Below the pieces are notes generated by a model, which saw only the letters and a program-made list of their open reading frames with translations, did not search any database and was not told the DNA's origin. Position numbers and translations under genes: made by a program. A stretch of 35,708 bases of DNA from JBCCMB01 sp039026555 (GTDB lineage: Bacteria > Pseudomonadota > Alphaproteobacteria > Caulobacterales > Hyphomonadaceae). Positions 1 through 8,364 of the stretch are shown in pieces; position 1 is the first letter of the stretch, and the number at the start of each line of letters is the position of its first letter. The DNA lies in the NCBI GenBank assembly GCA_039026555.1, contig JBCCMB010000015.1:1-35708 (forward strand), given 5' to 3'.

Positions 1-571
1 AGCGGTCATAGCCCAGCGCGCGCGCAGCTGTCATTGTGATCCCGGAACGAGACGTGCCCGGAATGATCGCGGCGATCGCCTGCGTCGCCCCGATCAGAGC
101 GGCGTGGCCCAGCGTCATATCGGCCTCGGAACGGTTGCGGGTGCCCTTAACGTCCGCCCACCACAGTAAGGCGCCGAAGATGATGGTCGACCAGGCGATC
201 GTCATCGGACTGCGCAGCCTGTCGGCGAGGCCTTGAGGCGCTTGCTCAAAGAGATAACCTGCAATCAACGCAAGCGGCGTCGCAATCAAAATGCAAAGCG
301 CCAGCCGGGCGCCGGAGCTTAGCTGTGCGCCTCGAAACGGTGCGCCGAGAAGCTCAAACCCACCCAATGTGGCTGCGATTACGTCTTTTCGGAAATAGAG
401 CAGCATCGCCGCCAAGGTGCCGGCGTTGGAAATCGCGTTGATCAGCAATTCATCTCGGCCGTCCAGCAAAAACAAGTCCGCCAAAAGAAGCACATGAGCG
501 GACGACGAAATAGGCAGCCATTCCGTAACGCCCTGAATCAAACCAATTAGAGCCAGTTGAAGGAATGACAT
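1..571 (-). CDS. uppP: Undecaprenyl-diphosphatase UppP (BacA), 3' end missing
   Basis: Integral membrane phosphatase that converts undecaprenyl pyrophosphate to undecaprenyl phosphate, recycling the lipid carrier for peptidoglycan and other surface glycans. Reading the reverse strand from the ATG at 571 gives about 190 residues before the window edge. Both family signatures are present: QGVTEWLPISSSAH near residue 13, containing the catalytic Glu, and PGTSRSGIT near residue 175, containing the active-site Ser/Arg. Several hydrophobic segments lie between them. The usual family length is about 265-275 residues, so roughly 80 residues are off the window; nothing suggests damage. It diverges from gltD across a 257-base gap. 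Family assignment is very secure. Confidence 0.95.
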   Translation of the reverse strand, partial: MSFLQLALIGLIQGVTEWLPISSSAHVLLLADLFLLDGRDELLINAISNAGTLAAMLLYFRKDVIAATLGGFELLGAPFRGAQLSSGARLALCILIATPLALIAGYLFEQAPQGLADRLRSPMTIAWSTIIFGALLWWADVKGTRNRSEADMTLGHAALIGATQAIAAIIPGTSRSGITMTAARALGYDR

Positions 572-828
572 AGATCGCGTTCCATCCGCCGCAGACGTTG
601 AAAACTTAGCGCGTTAGATCATGCTTCGCCTGAGATCAAAACCAAATCGATATGATCCATATGGTATTTATGCTGCAGTTGCGATTAGAATGCGCGATAC
701 TGCCGCATGGTTTTCTCGACCATATAGTACCCATATGAGATTTACAGGCGCGATTCACGCTTGCAAGGAGGAAATTCGCCCGATATAAGGGCGGCGTTCA
801 TCCACAGATTACCCTTCGGAGCGCCGCT
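572..828. promoter_or_regulatory. Divergent uppP/gltD promoter region with CCATAT repeats and a sigma-54-like element
   Basis: This 257-base region is visibly more AT-rich than its surroundings. It carries three CCATAT words on the + strand, starting at 657 (inside the palindrome CCATATGG), 720 and 731. The spacings of 63 and 11 bases are close to six and one helical turns. At 650-662 there is also ATATG-ATC-CATAT, a perfect inverted repeat. The string at 662-677 has GG and GC exactly 10 bases apart, as in a -24/-12 sigma-54 promoter, but differs from the consensus at several positions. A GGAG Shine-Dalgarno at 818-821 serves gltD. What is seen is the repeat layout; that it is an operator is inference. 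Confidence 0.4.
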
Positions 829-2277
829 ATGTCCCAGCGAATGTTGCAATTCGTGTCGGTCGACCAGGAGACGCCGGAAAAGCGCGCGGCGAGTTCGCGG
901 AAAGAAGATTTCCACGAAATCTACGCCGAATTTATCGAGCAGAAGGCGGAAGACCAGGCCGCGCGTTGTTCGCAATGCGGCGTGCCCTTCTGCCAGCAGC
1001 ATTGCCCGCTGACGAACAATATCCCCGATTGGCTGATGTTGACTGCGGAAGGTCGCTTGCAGGAGGCGTTTGAGGTCTCCTCCGCCACGAACAACATGCC
1101 GGAAATTTGCGGCCGTATTTGCCCGCAAGACCGCTTGTGCGAGGGCTCTTGCGTGATCGAGCAGTCGGGCCATGGCTCTGTGACCATCGGTGCGGTGGAA
1201 AAATACATCACCGACACGGCGTGGGAGAACGGATGGGTGCCGCCGATCAAACCGCCGCGCGAACGCGATCAGTCCGTTGGAATTATCGGCGCGGGACCCG
1301 CCGGCTTTGCTGCGGCTGAACAACTTCGCATGGCGGGTTACAAAGTCACTATCTACGATCGCTATGATCGGGCTGGCGGTCTTTTGATCTATGGCATCCC
1401 CAATTTCAAACTCGAAAAAGAAGTGGTGGAGCGCCGCCAGCAACGTCTGGAAGACGGTGGCGTCGAATTCGTATTTGGCGTCGATATCGGCGCCGATGTC
1501 ACGCTAACCGAATTGCGCGCGCGGCACGACGCTATTCTGATCGCAACCGGCGTCTACAAATCGCGGGATTTGAACGTGCCCGGAGCGGGCGCGGAGGGCG
1601 TTTATCGCGCCTTGGACTATTTGACGGCCTCCAATCGCAAAGGGCTAGGCCTGTCCGCGCCGGAATTCGAGGATGGGTCGCTGAACGCTGAGGGCAAGCG
1701 CGTCGTGGTCATTGGCGGCGGCGATACGGCGATGGACTGCGTTCGAACCGCCGTGCGCCAAGGGGCCAAATCCGTGACCTGCCTTTATCGCCGCGACCGC
1801 GCCAATATGCCGGGCTCGCAGCGCGAGGTGGCGAACGCCGAAGAAGAAGGCGTTAAGTTTGAATGGCTCGCGGCGCCCAAAGCGGTGCTGGATAAGAAAG
1901 CCGGCGGCGTTAAATCCGTACGCGCCTCGCGCATGCGGTTGGGCCTTCCTGACGCATCTGGCCGTCAAGCGCCGGAAGAGGTGGAAGACTCCGATTTCGA
2001 CGTGAAGGCCGACATCGTTATCAAAGCGCTGGGATTTGATCCCGAAGACCTGCCGAAGCTTTTCGACGAATCGGCCTTGACCGTGAACCGCTGGGGCGCG
2101 GTGCGGATCGATTTCAAATCGATGATGACGAGCTTGGACGGCGTATTCGCCGCCGGCGACATTGTGCGCGGCGCTTCGCTTGTCGTTTGGGCGGTGAAGG
2201 ACGGCCGCGACGCCGCAGAACAGATGCACAAATACTTAAAAGCGCGCGCGCGCGCCGAAGCGATTGCGGCGGAGTAG
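829..2277 (+). CDS. gltD: Glutamate synthase [NADPH] small (beta) subunit GltD
   Basis: Electron-input subunit of NADPH-dependent glutamate synthase. It takes electrons from NADPH through FAD and passes them by Fe-S clusters to GltB, which makes two glutamates from glutamine and 2-oxoglutarate. In its 482 residues the N-terminal cysteine groups C47/C50/C55/C59 and C94/C98/C104/C108 mark the Fe-S domain. GIIGAGPAG at 151-159 is the FAD dinucleotide fold and VIGGGDTAMDC at 294-304 the NADPH fold. AAGDIVRGASLVVWAV near the C terminus is the usual second FAD contact. The ATG at 829 has GGAG seven bases upstream. It is the first gene of a gltD-GFA-gltB run, the reverse of the classical gltB-gltD order. 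Length and motifs are normal. Confidence 0.97.
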   Translation: MSQRMLQFVSVDQETPEKRAASSRKEDFHEIYAEFIEQKAEDQAARCSQCGVPFCQQHCPLTNNIPDWLMLTAEGRLQEAFEVSSATNNMPEICGRICPQDRLCEGSCVIEQSGHGSVTIGAVEKYITDTAWENGWVPPIKPPRERDQSVGIIGAGPAGFAAAEQLRMAGYKVTIYDRYDRAGGLLIYGIPNFKLEKEVVERRQQRLEDGGVEFVFGVDIGADVTLTELRARHDAILIATGVYKSRDLNVPGAGAEGVYRALDYLTASNRKGLGLSAPEFEDGSLNAEGKRVVVIGGGDTAMDCVRTAVRQGAKSVTCLYRRDRANMPGSQREVANAEEEGVKFEWLAAPKAVLDKKAGGVKSVRASRMRLGLPDASGRQAPEEVEDSDFDVKADIVIKALGFDPEDLPKLFDESALTVNRWGAVRIDFKSMMTSLDGVFAAGDIVRGASLVVWAVKDGRDAAEQMHKYLKARARAEAIAAE

Positions 2278-2282
2278 GGCGG

Positions 2283-2708
2283 ATGACGGACATGGTCAAA
2301 GGCGAATGTCTCTGCGGCGACGTGGAATTCGCCATTGAACAGCCCAAGCATTTGGACGTCTGTCATTGCGGCATGTGTCGCAGATGGAATGGCGGGCCTT
2401 ATCTCGGCGTCGATTTTCGCGGTGAGGTCCGCTTCGACAAATCCGACAGTTTGAAATGGTATGAGAGCTCTGAATGGGCGACGCGCGGGTTTTGCGCAAA
2501 TTGCGGGACAAGCCTGTTTTATCGATTGAAAGATGATCCCGATTTCTGGTCGATCAGCGCCGGCGCGCTGGATCTTCCTGACGACGTGTCCATTGAGAAA
2601 GAAATCTTCATTGATGAAAAGCCCGATTACTACGCTTTTGCGGGCGATCGGGCGCGGCTGACAGGCGCGGAAGTCATCGCCAGTTTTGAAGCCTCCAACA
2701 ACGCCTGA
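2283..2708 (+). CDS. GFA-family zinc-binding protein (CENP-V/GFA domain)
   Basis: Small protein of the GFA fold, named after glutathione-dependent formaldehyde-activating enzyme; most members have no proven activity. Its 141 residues carry the zinc-ligand pattern: C9-x-C11 near the N terminus, C27-H-C29-x2-C32, and C71-x2-C74-G followed by TSLFY. The ATG at 2283 was chosen because GGAG lies just upstream, inside the gltD end; a longer in-frame ORF from 2187 would overlap gltD heavily and lacks family residues. It starts five bases after the gltD stop and ends 48 bases before gltB, so it is very probably co-transcribed with both. A link to glutamate or glutathione metabolism is only a guess from position. 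Confidence 0.88.
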   Translation: MTDMVKGECLCGDVEFAIEQPKHLDVCHCGMCRRWNGGPYLGVDFRGEVRFDKSDSLKWYESSEWATRGFCANCGTSLFYRLKDDPDFWSISAGALDLPDDVSIEKEIFIDEKPDYYAFAGDRARLTGAEVIASFEASNNA

Positions 2709-2756
2709 TGGATCTATCGCGCGCCTAGGGCCGCGCACGGAAAGTCTGCAAATACT

Positions 2757-5700
2757 ATGACCGATTACAAAACCGATTATCTCGCCAAACGCGATCGTTT
2801 GATCGACGCGCACGCCTATAATCCCGCCGATGAGCATGACGCCTGCGGCGTCGGTCTCGTGGTTCAGATCGACGGCGCGCCAAAGCGGCACATCGTGGAA
2901 AAAGGCATCAAAGCGCTGAAGAATGTTTGGCATCGCGGCGCTGTGGATGCGGATGGAAAAACCGGCGACGGCGCCGGCATTCGCGTCGATGTTCCGCAAG
3001 AGTTTTTCCGGGCGCAGATCTACGATACTGGACACCAGCCGAGCGATGCTGATGTGTGTGTCGGCCAAATCTTCTTGCCGCGCACGGATTTGTCCGCCCA
3101 GGAAGTGGCGCGCACAATTGTGGAGACGGAAGTCGTCCGCTTCGGCTTCTACATCTATGGCTGGCGCCAGCCGCCGGTCGACACCTCGGTGATCGGCGTC
3201 AAAGCGAATGCGACGCGCCCTGAGATTGAGCAAATCCTATTTACCGACACGCGCGGTCGCGATCCGGTGGAGTTGGAGCGCGAGCTTTACATTTGCCGTC
3301 GCCGCATTGAGCGGCGCGTGCGCGAAGCCAATATTCCCGCCTTCTACATCTGTTCCTTTTCGTCGCGGACGCTGATCTATAAAGGCATGTTCCTCGCCGA
3401 GGATATTGATTCCTTCTATACCGATTTACGAGATGAACGCTTCGTCTCCGCGGTGGCGATCTATCACCAGCGCTACTCCACGAATACTTTCCCGCAATGG
3501 TGGTTGGCGCAGCCTTTCCGCATGCTGGCCCACAATGGCGAGATCAATACGGTCAACGGCAACGCCAATTGGATGAAGAGCCATGAAATCCGCATGGTGT
3601 CCGACAAATTCGGCGAGTATGGCGACGACCTCAAGCCAGTGATCGCGCAAGGCGCGTCGGATTCTGCGGCTTTGGACAGCGTGTTTGAACTCCTCGTCCG
3701 CGCGGGTCGAAAGGCGACCATGGCGAAAACGCTGTTGATCCCGGAAGCGTGGTCGAAGCGGGATGATGTCATGCCCCCGCGTCATTCGGCGCTATACGCT
3801 TATGCGAATGCGGTGATGGAGCCATGGGACGGCCCAGCAGCCGTCGCCGCGTTCGACGGGCGCTGGGCCGTCGCCGGCATGGACCGGAACGGCTTGCGCC
3901 CCATGCGTTACGCTCTGACCGAAGACGGTGTTCTTGCGGTTGGATCGGAAGCCGGCATGTGTCCGCTGGACAGCGAAACCATTATACGCAAAGGCCGCGT
4001 GGGTCCGGGCGGCATGATTGCGGTCAACATTGAAGAGGGGCGTTTTTACGAGCACGACGAGGTCATCGACGCGCTGGCAAAACAGCACCCTTATGAAGAA
4101 TGGCTGTCCAATATTCGCGAACTCGACGGCGAAATCGGTCCAGGCGCGGAGCCGCGCTTGTATGAACGCGCGGAGATGTTGAAGCGCCAAGTCGCGTCGG
4201 GCTTCACCATGGAAGATATGGAATTGATCCTCGCGCCGATGGTGGAGGACGCCAAAGAAGCGATCGGGTCCATGGGCGATGACAGTCCGCTGGCCGTGCT
4301 GTCGGACCATTACCGCCCCTTGTCGCATTATTTCCGTCAAAATTTCGCGCAGGTGACCAACCCGCCCATCGACAGTTTGCGTGAACAGCAAGTGATGAGC
4401 CTTCGCACACGGTTCAAAAACCTCGGCAATATTCTGGCCGAGGATGAAGCGCAGACGGATGTGTTCACGCTGGAAAGCCCCGTGCTCACCACCGGCATGT
4501 ATGAGCGCATGCTGAAGATTATGGGCGACACCGTCACAATTATCGATTGTACGTTTGAAGCGAACGCCGACCTGCCTGACGGCGAAGCCCTCAAAGCCGC
4601 GATCGAGCGCATCCGGACTGAGGCGGAATTGGCGGTGTCCTCCGGCCGCGAGCACATTGTTCTCACGGACGAGACCCAAGACGCCGACCACGCGGCGATC
4701 CCGATGATTTTGGCGGCGGGCGCGGTTCACTCGCATTTGGTGAAGCACGGACTGCGGACCTTCTGCTCGCTGACCGTGCGGGCGGCCGAATGTCTCGACA
4801 CGCATTACTTTGCGGTTTTGGTCGGCGTGGGCGCCACCTGCGTTAACGCTTACATGGCCCAAGAAGCGATCGCCGATCGGCATGCGCGGGGCTTGTTTGA
4901 CGATATGCCGCTCCCGGACGCCGTAGGACGCTACAAAAAATCGATCGAAGGCGGCTTACTGAAAATCCTGTCGAAAATGGGAATTTCGGTGATCTCGTCT
5001 TATCGCGGCGGTTATAACTTTGAGGCGCTTGGCCTATCGCGCGCGCTTGTCGACGATTATTTCCCAGGTCTCACCAGCCGCATTTCCGGCATCGGACTGG
5101 CCGGCCTCGAGCGCAAGGCGACGGAGCTGCATGACAAGGCGTGGGATACACAGGTTACATCCTTACCCGTCGGCGGCTTTTACAAATTGCGCGCGTCCGG
5201 CGAGCAGCACGCGCTGCCGGGCAATTTAATCCATTCCCTGCAGGCGGCCTGCGACACCGGATCCTACGCCGCGTATCGCAAATTCGCCGACGGCCTGCGC
5301 AATTCCAAACCGGTGCAAATCCGCGATTTGCTGGATTTCAGACCGCCCGAACGATCGGCGGAACCGGAAGACGTTCAGTCCGTCAACGAAATCCGCAAGC
5401 GTTTCGTGACGCCTGGCATGTCTTTAGGCGCGCTAAGCCCGGAAGCGCACGGGACGCTCAACATCGCGATGAACCGCATTGGCGCGAAATCCGTATCCGG
5501 CGAGGGCGGCGAGGTGCGTGAGCGCTACAAGCCGCGTCCCAATGGCGACAACGAAAATTCCGCCGTGAAACAAGTGGCGTCCGGGCGGTTCGGCGTCACG
5601 GCGGAATACCTCAATCAATGCCGCGAGATCGAGATTAAGGTCGCGCAAGGCGCCAAGCCCGGAGAGGGCGGCCAGCTACCCGGCTTTAAGGTGACGGAGT

Positions 5701-7268
5701 TTATCGCGAATAACCGCTACTCCACGCCGGGCGTCATGCTCATCTCGCCGCCGCCCCACCATGACATCTATTCGATCGAGGATCTGGCGCAACTCATCTA
5801 CGATCTGAAACAGATCAACCCGATCGCGCGCGTTTGCGTGAAACTGGTGTCGCGCTCCGGCGTCGGCACCATCGCCGCCGGCGTCGCCAAGGCGAAGGCG
5901 GACGTGATTTTGATCGCAGGCCACAATGGCGGTACGGGCGCAAGTCCGCAGACCTCGATCAAATACGCCGGTCTGCCGTGGGAGATCGGCTTAGCCGAAG
6001 CCCACCAAGTTCTGACGCTGAACAATCTGCGCGATCAGGTCACGCTGCGGACGGATGGCGGATTGCGCACTGGCCGCGACATTGTGATCGCCGCCATGCT
6101 TGGCGCTGAAGAATACGGCATCGGCACCGCGTCCTTGGTGGCGATGGGGTGTATCATGGTGCGCCAATGCCACTCTAATACGTGTCCCGTCGGTGTATGT
6201 ACGCAGGATGACGCGCTGCGCGATCGTTTCACAGGTAATGCGGAGAAAGTCGTCAATCTAATGACCTTCCTCGCCGAAGATGTGCGCCTCACATTAGCGG
6301 AACTCGGCTTTACGAGTTTGGATCAAGTCATCGGACGGACCGACCTTTTGGCGCAGGTGTCTCGCGGATCGTCCTTCTTGGACGATTTGGATTTGAACCC
6401 GATTCTGGTGCGTGCGGACGCCGAGCAGCGCGTCGTATACAAGCCGGCGCTTCGCAACGTCGTGCCGGACACGTTGGATGATGAGATCCTGCGCGACGCG
6501 GCGCCCTTCTTCGAGCGTGGCGAGAAGATGCAATTGGATTATCGCGTGCGAAACGTCCAACGCGCCATCGGCACGCGCGCCTCATCCGTCGTAGTCAACA
6601 AATTCGGCATGGATGCGCTGCCTGAAGGCCGTCTTTGGGTGACGCTGGACGGGTCCGCCGGCCAGTCGCTCGGCGCGTTTGGCGTCAAGGGCATCACGCT
6701 GGACGTTATCGGCGATGCAAATGATTATGTCGGCAAGGGTTTATCCGGCGCGACCATCATTTTGCGGCCGCCCTCCTTGGCGAAGTATCCCGCGCACCAG
6801 AACACGATTATCGGCAATACGGTGCTCTACGGCGCGACGTCGGGCAAATTGTTCGCGGCGGGCCAGGCGGCGGAGCGTTTTGCGGTCCGCAATTCGGGCG
6901 CGACGGCGGTGATTGAAGGCTGCGGCTCTAACGGTTGCGAGTACATGACCGGCGGCCGCATCGCGATCCTTGGCGAGGTCGGCGACAATTTCGGCGCCGG
7001 CATGACGGGCGGCATGGCCTTTATCTACGACGTCAACAATACGTTTGCGAAACGCGCGAACCCGGAGAGTATTTTCTGGCGAGATATCGCCTCCAGCCAT
7101 TGGGAAGAGGTGCTGAAATCCTTGATAGAGGAACACCATGCGCGGACGGGCTCCATCATCGCGAAATCAATTCTCGAGAACTGGACTTTAGAGCTGAAGC
7201 ATTTCCGGCAGGTGGTGCCCTATGAGATCGCGGATCGATTGGACGCGCCGCTGGAAGATGCGGCCTAG
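2757..7268 (+). CDS. gltB: Glutamate synthase large (alpha) subunit GltB
   Basis: Catalytic subunit of glutamate synthase, 1503 residues, full family length. The class-II glutamine amidotransferase domain begins at C30 in DACGVGL. By analogy with known enzymes the first 29 residues are a propeptide and C30 becomes the N-terminal nucleophile. A central linker domain follows, then the FMN-binding synthase barrel (about 860-1230) with the 3Fe-4S cysteines C1132, C1138 and C1143 in CIMVRQCHSNTCPVGV. The C-terminal GXGXG beta-helix domain contains EGCGSNGCEYMTGG. Ammonia made at the first site would travel by tunnel to the FMN site. A long antisense ORF (about 360 codons, 3792-4883) is a GC-bias shadow. 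Confidence 0.98.
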   Translation: MTDYKTDYLAKRDRLIDAHAYNPADEHDACGVGLVVQIDGAPKRHIVEKGIKALKNVWHRGAVDADGKTGDGAGIRVDVPQEFFRAQIYDTGHQPSDADVCVGQIFLPRTDLSAQEVARTIVETEVVRFGFYIYGWRQPPVDTSVIGVKANATRPEIEQILFTDTRGRDPVELERELYICRRRIERRVREANIPAFYICSFSSRTLIYKGMFLAEDIDSFYTDLRDERFVSAVAIYHQRYSTNTFPQWWLAQPFRMLAHNGEINTVNGNANWMKSHEIRMVSDKFGEYGDDLKPVIAQGASDSAALDSVFELLVRAGRKATMAKTLLIPEAWSKRDDVMPPRHSALYAYANAVMEPWDGPAAVAAFDGRWAVAGMDRNGLRPMRYALTEDGVLAVGSEAGMCPLDSETIIRKGRVGPGGMIAVNIEEGRFYEHDEVIDALAKQHPYEEWLSNIRELDGEIGPGAEPRLYERAEMLKRQVASGFTMEDMELILAPMVEDAKEAIGSMGDDSPLAVLSDHYRPLSHYFRQNFAQVTNPPIDSLREQQVMSLRTRFKNLGNILAEDEAQTDVFTLESPVLTTGMYERMLKIMGDTVTIIDCTFEANADLPDGEALKAAIERIRTEAELAVSSGREHIVLTDETQDADHAAIPMILAAGAVHSHLVKHGLRTFCSLTVRAAECLDTHYFAVLVGVGATCVNAYMAQEAIADRHARGLFDDMPLPDAVGRYKKSIEGGLLKILSKMGISVISSYRGGYNFEALGLSRALVDDYFPGLTSRISGIGLAGLERKATELHDKAWDTQVTSLPVGGFYKLRASGEQHALPGNLIHSLQAACDTGSYAAYRKFADGLRNSKPVQIRDLLDFRPPERSAEPEDVQSVNEIRKRFVTPGMSLGALSPEAHGTLNIAMNRIGAKSVSGEGGEVRERYKPRPNGDNENSAVKQVASGRFGVTAEYLNQCREIEIKVAQGAKPGEGGQLPGFKVTEFIANNRYSTPGVMLISPPPHHDIYSIEDLAQLIYDLKQINPIARVCVKLVSRSGVGTIAAGVAKAKADVILIAGHNGGTGASPQTSIKYAGLPWEIGLAEAHQVLTLNNLRDQVTLRTDGGLRTGRDIVIAAMLGAEEYGIGTASLVAMGCIMVRQCHSNTCPVGVCTQDDALRDRFTGNAEKVVNLMTFLAEDVRLTLAELGFTSLDQVIGRTDLLAQVSRGSSFLDDLDLNPILVRADAEQRVVYKPALRNVVPDTLDDEILRDAAPFFERGEKMQLDYRVRNVQRAIGTRASSVVVNKFGMDALPEGRLWVTLDGSAGQSLGAFGVKGITLDVIGDANDYVGKGLSGATIILRPPSLAKYPAHQNTIIGNTVLYGATSGKLFAAGQAAERFAVRNSGATAVIEGCGSNGCEYMTGGRIAILGEVGDNFGAGMTGGMAFIYDVNNTFAKRANPESIFWRDIASSHWEEVLKSLIEEHHARTGSIIAKSILENWTLELKHFRQVVPYEIADRLDAPLEDAA

Positions 7269-7383
7269 GTTGAGTATGCAAGTGCTTTTCAATTACAGCA
7301 TTGATACTTATAGATAAATTGGAAATCTCTTTCAGCTAAACCTATATGCGATGTCTGACAGATTGAACGGACAAGGCGCATAA
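7269..7383. promoter_or_regulatory. AT-rich gltB/CDF intergenic region with a bulged inverted repeat
   Basis: This 115-base spacer is clearly AT-richer than the flanking genes. An imperfect inverted repeat spans roughly 7275-7313: AGTAT, CAA and TGC on the left pair with GCA, TTG and ATACT on the right, with single bulged G residues and a loop of about 12 bases. No run of T follows the right arm, so it is not a typical intrinsic terminator. The region more likely holds the promoter of the downstream cation transporter. No clear -35/-10 pair stands out. Confidence 0.3.
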
Positions 7384-8349
7384 ATGGCTCACGAAGCAGC
7401 CTCAGGACCCGGGCCGATTGGACGGCTGGCCCCGCCGGACGCGGCGCGCATTACGCAGCGCACGGCTGGATTGGCGGTGGCGATGGCGGGCGTGCTGATC
7501 GCGATCAAAGCTTGGGCTTGGTTTGTCTCCGGGTCGGTGGCGATGTTGGCCTCGCTTGCGGATTCAGGATTGGATCTGGCGGCGTCCTTGTTCACCCTCT
7601 GGGCCGTGACCTACGCCGCCGCGCCGCCGGACCCGGAACACCGATACGGCCATGGCAAGGCGGAGAGTTTTGCAGGATTGTTTCAAGCGCTTTTGGTGGG
7701 CGCCTCTGCGACCTTTGTCGCCATTGAAGCCTTCGATCGTTTTCAAAACCCGCAACCGATCCAGCAAGGCGGATTGGCCATTGCGGTGATGGTGATCTCA
7801 ATTGGACTCACTCTGGCTTTGCTCGTCGCTCAGTCGCGGGCGGTGAACGCCACCGGATCCGTCGCGACATCTGGCGATCGGGCGCATTACGCGGCGGATC
7901 TTGGCGCCAATTTAGCAGTTATACTCGGTGTCGCCGCATCGGCGTTTTTGGGATGGCCTTTAGCTGACCCGCTGATCGGTCTGGGTGTTGCGCTATGGTT
8001 GGCGTGGAGCGCCCTGGAAGTTGCGCGTGGAGCGACGAACCAATTGATGGACCGGGAATTGCCGGCGGACGCGCGCGAAAGGATTGTCGCCTTGGCGGAA
8101 GCCGCCGATCCGCGTGTGAGCGTTCATCAATTGCGTACACGCGCCGCCGGACCGATCATCCATATCCAGTTTCATCTGGATCTGCCGCCCACAATGTCCT
8201 TGGCGGAAGCTCATCAAGTGATGGTGGCGTGCGAAACGCGAATTTTGGCTGAGTTTCCTGGCGCGGATGTGCTCATCCACCCCGACCCAATAGGCGTCGC
8301 TGAGCCGCACGGCGGCGATTTTTTTGGCGAGACGATTCGCGAAAGCTGA
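7384..8349 (+). CDS. Cation diffusion facilitator family transporter (FieF-like)
   Basis: Inner-membrane divalent cation/proton antiporter, likely exporting Zn2+, Fe2+ or a similar metal. Its 321 residues show the family layout: transmembrane segments from about residue 28, the metal site D60-x3-D64 in SLADSGLD, the loop HRYGHGKAES at 86-95, and the partner pair H168-x3-D172 in GDRAHYAADLG. This DD-HD quartet matches the FieF/YiiP transport site. The C-terminal cytoplasmic domain has His-rich strands (VHQLRTRAAG, IIHIQFHLDL). The ATG at 7384 has only a weak upstream ribosome site. The gene stands alone after the glutamate synthase operon and converges with the formyltransferase gene. Metal specificity cannot be read from the sequence. 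Confidence 0.93.
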   Translation: MAHEAASGPGPIGRLAPPDAARITQRTAGLAVAMAGVLIAIKAWAWFVSGSVAMLASLADSGLDLAASLFTLWAVTYAAAPPDPEHRYGHGKAESFAGLFQALLVGASATFVAIEAFDRFQNPQPIQQGGLAIAVMVISIGLTLALLVAQSRAVNATGSVATSGDRAHYAADLGANLAVILGVAASAFLGWPLADPLIGLGVALWLAWSALEVARGATNQLMDRELPADARERIVALAEAADPRVSVHQLRTRAAGPIIHIQFHLDLPPTMSLAEAHQVMVACETRILAEFPGADVLIHPDPIGVAEPHGGDFFGETIRES

Positions 8350-8364
8350 TCCCGCCTATCGCCC

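Noticed and set aside
761..776. AAGGAGG at 765-771, a strong Shine-Dalgarno with a possible leader peptide.
   Set aside because: No ATG, GTG or TTG lies at a usable distance, and the frame after it soon ends; it may be chance.
742..1443. 233-codon reverse frame in the gltD start region.
   Set aside because: Antisense to conserved GltD Fe-S and FAD motifs; no family similarity.
1965..3233. 422-codon reverse frame across gltD, the GFA gene and gltB.
   Set aside because: It spans three well-supported genes on the other strand and has no domain or ribosome site.
3792..4883. 363-codon open frame on the reverse strand inside gltB.
   Set aside because: It is antisense to conserved GltB sequence, has no recognisable domain and an Arg/His/Val-rich composition typical of GC-skewed shadows.
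7275..7313. Intrinsic terminator after gltB.
   Set aside because: The stem is AT-rich with bulges and no T tract follows, so it is listed only as a region of interest.
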